Under the pieces are notes generated by a model. The model had not been told where the DNA came from, made no database searches, and saw nothing but the letters and a program-made list of their open reading frames with translations. Source: CAYPTB01 sp964413535 (GTDB lineage: Bacteria > Planctomycetota > UBA1135 > GCA-002686595). From it: a DNA stretch of 64,000 nt. Every line of letters starts with the position of its first letter. Position 1 is the stretch's first letter. Positions 54,036 through 62,606 of the stretch are shown piece by piece. The translations under genes and the position numbers were made by a program. The stretch lies in NCBI GenBank assembly GCA_964413535.1, contig CAYPTB010000027.1, forward strand, positions 1 to 64,000, in the 5' to 3' direction.

Positions 54036-55646
54036 GTGAACCCCTCGCGCGCGCACAAGAGGATCCTCGTCTGCGACGACCTCGATCCCGTGGCCCTTGA
54101 GATCTTCCGTGCGCGCGGCTTCGAGCCCGAGGTGCGCGTCGGACTGGACGAGGACGCGCTCCTTGTGGCCGTGCGCGGCGTCGACGCGATCGTCGTGCGC
54201 TCGGCCACGACGATCACGCGCCGGTTGCTCGAAGCGGCCGATCGCCTGAAGGTCGTGGGTCGCGCGGGCGTGGGCGTCGACAACGTGGACTGCGATGCGG
54301 CGACGGAGCTCGGCGTGGTCGTGATGAACACCCCGACGGGGAACTCGACGACCACGGCCGAGCTCGCGATCTCGCTCCTGTGCTCCCTCGCCCGACACGT
54401 GCCGCGCGCGGATCGCGCCGTACGCGCCGGCTCGTGGGCGAAGAAGGGCCTCCTCGGGACCGAGATCACCGGCAAGACGCTCGGAGTCATCGGTTTGGGA
54501 CGCATCGGACGCATCGTCGCCGACCGCGGACTGGGCCTGAAGATGGTCGTGATCGGCTACGACCCGTTCTTCCAGGACGGGCGCTCGCCGCTGCCGGGCC
54601 TCGAGCTCGTGTCCCTCGAAGAGCTCCTCGCGCGCTCCGACTTCGTGTCGCTCCACGTGCCGCTCAACGAGTCCACGCGGAACCTCCTCTCGTGGGAGCG
54701 CGTCGTGCAGATGAAGGTCGGCGCGCGCCTCATCAACGCCGCGCGGGGCGGTCTCGTCGACGAAGAGGCCGTGCTCGAAGCGCTCGTCGAAGGCCGCCTG
54801 GCCGGAGCGGCGTTCGACGTGCTCGCCGACGAGCCTCCGGGGAAGAACCACCCGCTCGTGCAGCGCGACGACGTCATCGTGACCCCGCATCTCGGCGCCT
54901 CCTCGAGCGAGGCGCAACGCCAGGTCTCGGAGGACATCGCGCGGCAGATCGCCGACTTCCTCGAGAAGGGCGTCGCGGAGAACGCCGTCAACGCGCCCGC
55001 GCTCGCCCCGGAGCTCTTGGCGGAGATCGCGCCCTTCCTGCGCCTCCTGGAGAAGATGGGCGCCTTCCTCGCCCAGCGCACGACCGGGCCGATCCGCAAG
55101 CTCGAGCTCACCGTCGGCGGCGAGGTCGCGCGCCACGACCCCTCGCACCTGCGGCTCGCGCTGCTCGTCGGCGTGCTGCGCGAGTCCCTCGAGTCGGAGG
55201 TCAACTTCGTCAACGCGCCGCGCATCGCCGAGGAGCGCGGCATTCGCGTGCTCGAGGCGCGCGACGAGAAGCCCTACTTCCGCCAGGGCCAGGTCAAGGT
55301 CCGCGCCTCGATGCGCGCCGGCGGCCCGTCGCACGTGGTGGCCGGCGCCGTCTTCGGCCGCGAGCCGCGCATCGTGCGCATCGACGACGTGCACCTCGAC
55401 CTCGTGCCGACGGGTCCGCTGCTCATCACGCGCCACAAGGACGCGCCCGGCGTCGTCGGCAAGCTCGGGACGATCCTCGGCGAAGCGTCCGTCAACATCC
55501 GGCGCGTCGAGCTCGGCCCCCCCGCCGAGCACGGTGACGGCTTCGCCTGGGGCTTCTTCTCGCTGTACGAAGCGCCCGACGAGGCGGTCGTGGCGCGCAT
55601 CGCGGCGCTCGACGCCGTCGACCTGGTGCAGCTCATCCGGCTCTGA
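54036..55646 (+). CDS. serA: D-3-phosphoglycerate dehydrogenase
   Basis: SerA oxidises 3-phosphoglycerate, the first step of serine biosynthesis. The 536-residue protein is the long form: a substrate/NAD domain with GKTLGVIGLGRIGRIVADR, the catalytic arginine/histidine blocks NAARGGLVDEEAVLE and TPHLGASSSEAQ, an intervening domain, and a C-terminal ACT domain (LLITRHKDAPGVVGKLGTIL) that in relatives gives serine feedback. The GTG start is eight bases after the ruvA stop. The next genes supply the two remaining serine steps. Confidence 0.95.
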   Translation: MNPSRAHKRILVCDDLDPVALEIFRARGFEPEVRVGLDEDALLVAVRGVDAIVVRSATTITRRLLEAADRLKVVGRAGVGVDNVDCDAATELGVVVMNTPTGNSTTTAELAISLLCSLARHVPRADRAVRAGSWAKKGLLGTEITGKTLGVIGLGRIGRIVADRGLGLKMVVIGYDPFFQDGRSPLPGLELVSLEELLARSDFVSLHVPLNESTRNLLSWERVVQMKVGARLINAARGGLVDEEAVLEALVEGRLAGAAFDVLADEPPGKNHPLVQRDDVIVTPHLGASSSEAQRQVSEDIARQIADFLEKGVAENAVNAPALAPELLAEIAPFLRLLEKMGAFLAQRTTGPIRKLELTVGGEVARHDPSHLRLALLVGVLRESLESEVNFVNAPRIAEERGIRVLEARDEKPYFRQGQVKVRASMRAGGPSHVVAGAVFGREPRIVRIDDVHLDLVPTGPLLITRHKDAPGVVGKLGTILGEASVNIRRVELGPPAEHGDGFAWGFFSLYEAPDEAVVARIAALDAVDLVQLIRL

Positions 55647-55654
55647 CCCCCGAC

Positions 55655-56404
55655 ATGCTCCAGGACGACTCCCCGCCCCCCTACGGCGCGGTCCTCTTCG
55701 ACTGCGACTCGACCCTGTCGCGCATCGAGGGGATCGAGGAGCTCGGCGTCACGCACGCCGCGGAGTTCGCCCGACTGACGCGCGCGGCGATGGAGGGCCT
55801 GCTCCCGCTCGAGGCCGTCTACGCGCGCCGGCTCGCGCTCGCAGCCCCCACGCGCCAGGCCGTGACGGCGGTCGGACGGCGCTACGTGGAAGAGTGCCTG
55901 CCGCACGCCGTCGAGCTCGTGGAGGCCCTGCGCTTCCTCTCGAAGCACGTGGCCATCGTGTCCGGCGGCGTGCTGCCCGCGGTGCGCGCCCTGGGCGCTC
56001 ACCTCCGATTCGCGCAGGCGGACGTGCACGCCGTCGACCTGTTCTTCGACGCGGGCGGCGCCTTTGCCGGGTTCGACGAAACGAGCCCGTTGGCGCGCGC
56101 CGGCGGGAAGCTCGACGTCGTGCGTGCGATCGCCCCCGATGGGACCGCGTGTCTCGTGGGCGACGGCGCGACCGACCTCGAGGCCGCTCCGGCCTGCGCA
56201 CGCTTCATCGCGTTCGGCGGCGTGGCGCGGCGCGAGCGCGTCTTCGCCGCGGCCGCCGTCACGTGCCAAGCCCCCGACCTGGCTGCGCTCGTCCCCCTCG
56301 TGCTCTCGCCGGCCGAGATCGAGGAGCTCCGATCCCATCCGGCGCATCGCGCGCTCGTGGACGCGGCTCGGCCCTGGCTCCGACCCGCACCCGACCCAGC
56401 CTGA
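55655..56404 (+). CDS. HAD-family phosphatase, probable phosphoserine phosphatase
   Basis: This HAD hydrolase has 249 residues. The nucleophile block is VLFDCDSTLSRIEG (D-x-D-S-T), motif II is AIVSGGVLPAV, and the acid block is CLVGDGATDLEAAP. These match the SerB-like class that removes phosphate from phosphoserine. Its position between serA and the aminotransferase, with an eight-base gap to serA, supports the last serine step. The sequence differs enough from SerB that a role on another small phosphate ester remains possible. Confidence 0.84.
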   Translation: MLQDDSPPPYGAVLFDCDSTLSRIEGIEELGVTHAAEFARLTRAAMEGLLPLEAVYARRLALAAPTRQAVTAVGRRYVEECLPHAVELVEALRFLSKHVAIVSGGVLPAVRALGAHLRFAQADVHAVDLFFDAGGAFAGFDETSPLARAGGKLDVVRAIAPDGTACLVGDGATDLEAAPACARFIAFGGVARRERVFAAAAVTCQAPDLAALVPLVLSPAEIEELRSHPAHRALVDAARPWLRPAPDPA

Positions 56405-56422
56405 CAGGAAAGCGAACGACCC

Positions 56423-57541
56423 ATGCTGTGGATCCCCGGCCCGACCCACGTCCGCGACGAGATCCTGGACGAGCTCCGCGCCCCCATGATCGGCCACCGC
56501 ACCAAGGCGATGACCGACATCATGGAGCGCATCGACCCGCACCTGCGGATCGCGTTCGGCCTCGAGGAGGAGAGCTCGCGCGTCGCGGTGCACACGACGA
56601 GCGCGACGGGGTTGATGGAGGCCGCGCTGCACGGCGCCGGCAAGCGCATCCTGTGCGTCGTCGGCGGCGCGTTCGGACGGCGCTGGGCGACGATCGCGAA
56701 GGACATGGGCAAGGACGTGCGCGTGCTCGACGTGCCCGAGGGCGAGATCGTGGAGGACCTGGCGCTCGCCGAAGCGCTCGACGCCGAGGGACCGTTCGAC
56801 GCGATGACGCTCATCGTCAACGAGACGAGCAACGGGGTCTACACCGACGTCTTCCCGATCTCGCGCGTGCTGCAGGCCTTCCCCGACACGCTCCTCCTGG
56901 TGGACGTCGTGAGCGCGCTCGGCGGCGCGCCCGTCACCCTGGAGCGGAACTGCATCGACTTCGCCCTGGCGGGCGTGAACAAGGCCCTCGCGCTGCCGCC
57001 CGGCATCTCCGTCATGGCGGTCTCCGCGGCCTACCTGGAGCGCGCCCGCGCGCAGCAGAACCGCGGCTTCCACCTCGATCCGGTGCGCATCGTGGAGGGT
57101 CACGGGACGCGCAAGCCGGCCACGACGCCGTGCATCTCGCTGTACCGCGCGCTCGCGCGGCAGCTCGAGGACATCTCGCGCGGCGTGACCTTGCCGCCGG
57201 AGGATCAGGCGTCGGACCTGATGCCGCGCTCGGCCTGGGACGCGCGCTACCGCGTGCACGCGCGCATGCGCGCGCGGACGCTCGAGTGGGCCGCCGGGCA
57301 CGGGCTCGAGCCCTTCCCGGTCGAAGCGGGGATCTCGCCCACGGTCGCGTGCATCCGCGCAGGAACGATCGACGTCCCGGCCTTCGTCGCGGGGCTCATC
57401 CGGCGCGGACACGAGATCGGCACGGGCTACGGCGACTGGAAGCTCGAGACGTTCCGCATCGGCCACATGGGCGACCACCTGCCGGCGGAGCTCGACCTAC
57501 TCTTCGCCGAAGCGGACGAAGTCCTCGCCGCCTTGGTCTGA
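56423..57541 (+). CDS. Class V aminotransferase, probable phosphoserine/serine-glyoxylate type
   Basis: This PLP enzyme of the alanine-glyoxylate/serine-pyruvate subgroup has 372 residues. Blocks visible are the substrate loop PGPTHVRDEILDEL, MIGHRTKAMTDIM, the cofactor-phosphate region TTSATGLMEAAL, LLVDVVSALGG with the PLP aspartate, and the Schiff-base lysine in LAGVNKALALPPG. In bacteria and archaea that lack SerC, such enzymes make phosphoserine from phosphohydroxypyruvate. Following serA and the phosphatase with an 18-base gap, that is the best guess. Its last 45 bases overlap the convergent lipoprotein gene. Confidence 0.85.
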   Translation: MLWIPGPTHVRDEILDELRAPMIGHRTKAMTDIMERIDPHLRIAFGLEEESSRVAVHTTSATGLMEAALHGAGKRILCVVGGAFGRRWATIAKDMGKDVRVLDVPEGEIVEDLALAEALDAEGPFDAMTLIVNETSNGVYTDVFPISRVLQAFPDTLLLVDVVSALGGAPVTLERNCIDFALAGVNKALALPPGISVMAVSAAYLERARAQQNRGFHLDPVRIVEGHGTRKPATTPCISLYRALARQLEDISRGVTLPPEDQASDLMPRSAWDARYRVHARMRARTLEWAAGHGLEPFPVEAGISPTVACIRAGTIDVPAFVAGLIRRGHEIGTGYGDWKLETFRIGHMGDHLPAELDLLFAEADEVLAALV

Positions 57542-60073
57542 AACCAGTCCCTCGCGGCGCGCCAGGCGCAAGGCCACGGCGCGCACCTCGTCGCGCGACA
57601 GGCGGTGGAGCTGGTGCACGAGGCTCCTCTCGCCGTCGAGGCTCGCGAAGCTTGCCGGAGCGCGTTCGACGGCGCGCGCCAGCTCCGCGACGAAGTCCTC
57701 GAGCAGGGTGGTGTAAGCCGCGCCGTGCGGCGTGATGCCGCCCGCGCCCTCTTCCGCCGCGGCCAGGATCTCCGCCAGCGGCAGACGCGTCTCGCTCGTC
57801 TCGCACAACGCGGTGAGCTGCGCGCGGTACTCGAGGCGCTCCTCGACCCGGCTGGCCGAGAACCCCGACTCGACGAAGAACATCATCACCGACAGGAAGC
57901 GCCTGCCGAGCGGCAGGAAGCGCGTGCGGTCGCACAGGTGCCCTTCCTCGTGCGTGGCCGTCGCGAGCACGAGCTCGTCGAGGGAGACGAGCTCGGAGGT
58001 CTTCGCGCCGTCGTCGCCCAGGCGCGCCCGCTCGGCGAGCACCGCCAGCCGGACGCGGTCCGCCTCGCCCAGGAGCGGACGCTGCACGCGGAGGTCACCC
58101 GGCACCCGCAGCGGCAAGGCCTGCGGCTCGAGCGCCCGAACCCGCAGCTCGCCGCTCGCGTCGAGGAAGCGCTCACCGAGCGCGCCGAAGCGCTTCGCCT
58201 CGCCGCGCAGCGTCCCCACGTCGATCCAGTAGCCCTCGTGCAGGGCGGCGCCGCCGATGCGCGCGCCGCGCCGGCCGGGCCGGGACAGGACGTCGGCGCC
58301 GTCGCACCAGGCCACCGTGCCGGACCACTTGGTCCCGAGCAACTCGCCCGCGCGCTCTTCCACCAATAGACGGCGCAGGACCGTTCCGTCGGGTCCGCTG
58401 CCGAGCGCTTCCCCGAACACCGCGAAGCGTCCGATGTCCTCGAACTCGCGCGCGAGGCCGCCGACGGAGTCGCCCGCACGCCCGAGCCCGAGCGATTCGT
58501 CCTCGTCCGAGAAGCGCGGACCGGGATGCACGACCGAGCCGACCGGACCGTAGCGCAGGCGCGGCGAGTGCGAGAGCTCGACCTCGGGGATCGCGCCCCC
58601 TTCCCGCGCGCCGTCGCGGAAGCGCTGGAAGCGCGGCTCCAGCGCGACCAAGAGTCGCGCCAGGTTCGCCGCTCGGACCTCGCCGCTCGCGGGGTCGTCG
58701 TTCGCGCCCAGGTGGATCGGCTCGCGCGCGTCGACGCGCTCCATCACGTCCACGAGCGAGTGCACGAGCACCAGGCCTGCCGTCGCGCGCGCGTCGAGCG
58801 CGAGCGCGCGATCGAGGTCGTGCCGCGCGAGCTCCTTGGCGAGCCCCGCCGCATCCTCGAACCAGCCGGCCGCCACGAACGCGTCGCCCAGGCCGACCAG
58901 CTCGGCCGCGAAGCGCGGCACGTCGCCGCGGCTCGCTTCGGCGCGCCGGGCGTCCAGGACGATGCGCGCCAGGGAGGCGTCGCGCGGCAGTCCGGACGCA
59001 GTGAGCACGAACTTCGGCTGCAGCGCGAGCCACTCCTCGATCGGAGCTCCCACTTCCCCGACGGCCAAGCGCGCCGAGCGGAAGGCGGGATTCAGGGCGA
59101 GCGCCGAGCGGTCCGCTCCGAGCGCGCGGCCGAGCAGCGCGACGGCGAGCGGCGACGGCGACTCCCTCAGCAACAAGAGGCCGAGCAACTCCTCGCGCGC
59201 GGGACCGCCGACGGATTGCAGCGCCGCGCGGATCTCGGGCAGCGCGACGACTCCCGACGGCACCGCCCGCACGAGCACCTCCACGAGGTCGCGCGTCTCC
59301 GACTCGGTCGTCCCGCCGATCCGAAGGCACTCGAGCGCCCGCCGCACGCCGCGCTTCGACGCCTTGCCGAAGGGCCGCTCCAGCTCGAAGAGAGCGGCGC
59401 GCACGCCCAGCGCGACGCGGTCGCTCTGCAGCACGTCGTCGTCCTCGAGTCGATCGAGCAGGATCCCGAGCGCCGCCATGTCCTTCCCCATCGCCGCGAG
59501 GTGCCGCGCCAGCGAATCGGCGAAGTAGGAACGCTCCCACGAGCCGCGTGCGCACGCTACGGCCCGCTCTTGCGCCTCCACGGCTCCGCGCAGGTCCGAG
59601 GTCCTCGCCCGCGCCCAGGCCAGGCCGTGATGACCCCACGCAAAGGAAGGATCGACCGCGATCGCGCGCTCGAAGCGTTCCAGGCCGCGTTCGGCCGGCT
59701 CGAGCCTTCCCAACAGGTACAGCGCGAACGTGTCGTTTCGATCCGCCGCGAGCCGGTCCTCGTAACGCGCGAGGAGCTCCGGACCGACGAGCAGCATCCG
59801 GTCGACGTCGTCGACCACGCGCTGCGGCGCCACCCAGCGCGGAGCCAGCCGCGCGGCGCGCTGGGCGGCCGCGCGCGCGCGCAGAGCTGCGCCGTCGCCC
59901 CCCTCGCGCAGGTGGATTTCGGCTTCGGCGAAGGCCGTCTCGGCCTCGACGGGAATCGGCGCGGGCGCCTCGAAGGGCGCTACGAGCCTGCAACCCGTGA
60001 GCAGGAAGCCGGCGAGCGCGAGCACCGCGCTGGCCCCTCCCAAGATCTTCGACCGACCCCCCATGTTCGTCAT
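57497..60073 (-). CDS. Large lipoprotein with TPR-like repeats and an HEEGH metal motif
   Basis: The 858-residue protein has an export signal with lipobox (ALAGFLLTGC). The first 300 residues resemble TPR units (LLGRLEPAERGLERFERAI, HHGLAWARARTSDLRGAVEA). The middle is helical without a known domain. Near residue 710 is ATATHEEGHLCDR, an HExxH-like motif followed by an extended C-terminal region with possible third ligands. The family is not recognised; a zinc metallopeptidase acting in the periplasm is a fair guess but not proven. The ATG giving MTNMGGRSK is preceded by GGAAACGA. It starts 13 bases after the ribD stop codon. The C-terminus overlaps the aminotransferase by 45 bases. Confidence 0.72.
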   Translation of the reverse strand: MTNMGGRSKILGGASAVLALAGFLLTGCRLVAPFEAPAPIPVEAETAFAEAEIHLREGGDGAALRARAAAQRAARLAPRWVAPQRVVDDVDRMLLVGPELLARYEDRLAADRNDTFALYLLGRLEPAERGLERFERAIAVDPSFAWGHHGLAWARARTSDLRGAVEAQERAVACARGSWERSYFADSLARHLAAMGKDMAALGILLDRLEDDDVLQSDRVALGVRAALFELERPFGKASKRGVRRALECLRIGGTTESETRDLVEVLVRAVPSGVVALPEIRAALQSVGGPAREELLGLLLLRESPSPLAVALLGRALGADRSALALNPAFRSARLAVGEVGAPIEEWLALQPKFVLTASGLPRDASLARIVLDARRAEASRGDVPRFAAELVGLGDAFVAAGWFEDAAGLAKELARHDLDRALALDARATAGLVLVHSLVDVMERVDAREPIHLGANDDPASGEVRAANLARLLVALEPRFQRFRDGAREGGAIPEVELSHSPRLRYGPVGSVVHPGPRFSDEDESLGLGRAGDSVGGLAREFEDIGRFAVFGEALGSGPDGTVLRRLLVEERAGELLGTKWSGTVAWCDGADVLSRPGRRGARIGGAALHEGYWIDVGTLRGEAKRFGALGERFLDASGELRVRALEPQALPLRVPGDLRVQRPLLGEADRVRLAVLAERARLGDDGAKTSELVSLDELVLATATHEEGHLCDRTRFLPLGRRFLSVMMFFVESGFSASRVEERLEYRAQLTALCETSETRLPLAEILAAAEEGAGGITPHGAAYTTLLEDFVAELARAVERAPASFASLDGERSLVHQLHRLSRDEVRAVALRLARREGLVSDQGGEDFVRFGEE

Positions 60074-60086
60074 TCGTTTCCGAGCG

Positions 60087-61253
60087 TCACGTCCGCGGCC
60101 GCACGAAGGCCTCCAGGACGCTGTCCTCTCCGCATTCCCGATCGAGCCGATCCGCGAGGCGCGACGCCTCGAGCCAACGCCCCATGGACGGTCCCCGCCC
60201 CCCGTTGACCGCTCCGGTGTAGATGAGGAGCTGATCGACGAAGCCGCTCTCCAGGAACGCCTCCAACAGAACCGTACCGCACTCGAGCAACACGCGTCGG
60301 ACGCCGCGCGCCCACAGCGCGTCCAGCGCCGAGCGCAGCGCGAGATGGCGGCCCGGGCCCGCCCGCACGCCCTCCACCTCCGCGCCCGCGGCCACCAGCG
60401 CACGGTGGCGGCCCGCATCGGCACCCGCGCGGCACAGGACGAGCGTGCGCCCCGCCGCCTCGGCCGCCGACTCCGGAAAACGCAGGATGCGCGCCTCCGG
60501 CGGCGTCAGGAGCTCCGTGTCCAGCACGACGCGCAGGGGCGGACGCGAGAGGTCGCCCGGGGGACGAACGGTCATGCGCGGATCGTCCGCGCGCACCGTC
60601 TGAACGCTCGTGACGATCGCGTCGACGCGCGAGCGCACGGTCTGGACCTCGCGCAGGGAATCCGGCGCGGAGATCCAGCGTCCGCCGCCGACGCCGAGCG
60701 GTGGAACGAGCTGCCCCGAGCGCGTCTGGGCCCACTTGGCGATCACCCAGGGCCGCGGCCGGCGCACGCGCTCGTCCGCGGTCCAGGCCACGAAGTGCGG
60801 CGCGATCACGTCGAGCGGAGCGCTCTCCTCGAGCAGCACGACCTCCAACCCGGCGCGAGCCAGGAGCTCGAGCCCGCGCCCGCGATGGCGCCGGTCGGGA
60901 TCGCGCGCGCCCGCCACCACGCAGCGGATCCCGGCGGCCAGGATCGCCTCGGTGCAGGGCGGCGTCTTGCCGTGGGTCGAGCAGGGCTCCAGCGTGACGA
61001 CCAGGGTGTCCCCGGACGGACTCCCGCCGGCCGCGGCGAGCGCGTTGATCTCGGCGTGCGGACCGCCCCAGCGCTCGTGAATGCCCCGGCCCAGGACCTC
61101 TCCCTCGGCGGATCCCTGGGCGGCGAGGATCGCCGCGCCCACGCAGGGGTTCGGTGCGACCTCGAAACGCCGGTTACGAGCCTCCCCGGCCAGTTCCCGG
61201 AGCAGGGTCCGGAGGCGGGCCTCTCCCGTCGTCTCGCGGAGAGTCTGCTTCAT
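60087..61253 (-). CDS. ribD: Bifunctional riboflavin biosynthesis deaminase/reductase
   Basis: RibD performs the second and third steps of riboflavin synthesis: deamination of the pyrimidine and reduction of the ribosyl side chain. The 388-residue protein has the N-terminal deaminase (zinc blocks GGPHAEINALAAAG and LEPCSTHGKTPPC). The C-terminal reductase has the block VTSVQTVRADDPRMTVR, then LRVVLDTELLTP. Both halves are complete. The ATG giving MKQTLRE is chosen; the frame stays open upstream by 38 codons. No other rib genes are in the window. Confidence 0.94.
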   Translation of the reverse strand: MKQTLRETTGEARLRTLLRELAGEARNRRFEVAPNPCVGAAILAAQGSAEGEVLGRGIHERWGGPHAEINALAAAGGSPSGDTLVVTLEPCSTHGKTPPCTEAILAAGIRCVVAGARDPDRRHRGRGLELLARAGLEVVLLEESAPLDVIAPHFVAWTADERVRRPRPWVIAKWAQTRSGQLVPPLGVGGGRWISAPDSLREVQTVRSRVDAIVTSVQTVRADDPRMTVRPPGDLSRPPLRVVLDTELLTPPEARILRFPESAAEAAGRTLVLCRAGADAGRHRALVAAGAEVEGVRAGPGRHLALRSALDALWARGVRRVLLECGTVLLEAFLESGFVDQLLIYTGAVNGGRGPSMGRWLEASRLADRLDRECGEDSVLEAFVRPRT

Positions 61254-61610
61254 GGGGGCGGAGTGAGGCTCGCGCTCGGGAGCCGCGCTCCCAGCGGTCA
61301 GAGCCTCTCTCCTCGCGCCGCTCCCCGGGGATCCGGCAGGCTCCATCGACAGTCTACTGCACGGCATGCTCGCGGGCTCGTTTCCAAGAGGAGGGTCGGC
61401 TCGAGCTCGCTCCCGTCCGCGCCCCGAGCGTCGCTCGGAAGACGCGCGGCGCCGGCGCCATTCGGGTGCTCGAGCAAAGGACAGTAGAGCGCCTCGCTGC
61501 CTGCGTCACGACAGAGCCGGAGAATCGCCTTCCGCGGACTTCCCTCGTGCTCGGCGCTCGGCACACTAGCGGCCGCGTCCGCTTCCACGTACGAACGAAT
61601 CGAGATCCCC
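61254..61610. other. 357-base divergent intergenic region (ribD / mdh)
   Basis: The region must hold promoters for both genes. I see no clear hexamer pair, no FMN riboswitch (its conserved core is absent before ribD), and no gene. Confidence 0.6.
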
Positions 61611-62606
61611 ATGAGCAAGGCTCCCCTGCGCGTCGCGGTCACCGGCGCCGCCGGTCAGATCGGCTACGCCCTCGTCTTCCGCATCGCGAGCGGCCAGATG
61701 TTCGGGCCCGATCGCCACGTCGCGCTCTCCTTGATCGAGATTCCGGCCGAGAAGCCGATGCAGGCCCTGCGCGGCGTCGCCATGGAGCTCGAGGACTGCG
61801 CCTTCCCGCTGCTCGACGGGATGACGCTCACGAGCGATCCGCGCGAGGGCTTCCGCGACGCGAGCTGGTGCCTGCTCGTGGGCAGCAAGCCGCGCGGACC
61901 GGGCATGGAGCGCAACGACCTGATCCGCGAGAACGGCCCGATCTTCACCGGCCAGGGCCGCGCCATCAACGAGTGCGCGGCCGACGACGTGCGCGTCGCC
62001 GTCGTGGGCAACCCGTGCAACACGAACTGCCTGATCGCGATGCACGCCGCCCCCGACGTGCCCGACGAGCGCTTCAGCGCCATGACGCGCCTCGATCAGA
62101 ACCGCGCGGCGGCTGAGCTCGCCAAGAAGGCCGGCGTGCACGTCGCGACCGTGAAGAACGCGCTCATCTGGGGCAACCACTCCGCGACGCAGGTGCCGGA
62201 CTTCCACCTGACCACGATCGGCGGCAAGCCGGCCGACCAGGTGATCTCCGACCGCGCCTGGCTCGAGGGCGCGTTCATCGAGTCGGTGCAGAAGCGCGGC
62301 GCCGCGATCATCGCCGCGCGCGGCCTCTCGAGCGCAGCCTCCGCCGCCAACGCGCTCGTCGACCACGTGCGCGACCTGCGCGCGCCGACGCCGAAGGGCG
62401 AGTGGCGCTCCGTGTGCGTGAAGAGCGACGGCTCCTACGGCGTGCCCGAGGGCCTGATCTCGTCGTTCCCGGTGAACGCCGACGGCCGCGGCGGTTGGGA
62501 GATCGTCCAGGGCCTCGAGCTCGACGGCTTCCTGAAGGAGCGCGTCGCGAAGTCCGTCGTCGAGCTCGAAGCGGAGCGCGACACGGTCTCCGATCTGCTC
62601 GGATGA
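61611..62606 (+). CDS. mdh: Malate dehydrogenase (NAD)
   Basis: Mdh interconverts malate and oxaloacetate in the TCA cycle. The 331-residue protein is of the eukaryote-cytosol/bacterial 330-residue type. Visible blocks are the NAD loop VTGAAGQIGYALVFRIA, LEDCAFPLLDGM, the arginine-containing mobile loop GSKPRGPGMERNDL, VVGNPCNTNCLI, and the catalytic histidine in WGNHSATQVPD. The ATG is clear. Its stop overlaps the start of the next gene (ATGA). Confidence 0.96.
   Translation: MSKAPLRVAVTGAAGQIGYALVFRIASGQMFGPDRHVALSLIEIPAEKPMQALRGVAMELEDCAFPLLDGMTLTSDPREGFRDASWCLLVGSKPRGPGMERNDLIRENGPIFTGQGRAINECAADDVRVAVVGNPCNTNCLIAMHAAPDVPDERFSAMTRLDQNRAAAELAKKAGVHVATVKNALIWGNHSATQVPDFHLTTIGGKPADQVISDRAWLEGAFIESVQKRGAAIIAARGLSSAASAANALVDHVRDLRAPTPKGEWRSVCVKSDGSYGVPEGLISSFPVNADGRGGWEIVQGLELDGFLKERVAKSVVELEAERDTVSDLLG

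Noticed and set aside
61254..61610. An FMN riboswitch before ribD
   Set aside because: The conserved core segments of the RFN element are not recognisable in this region.
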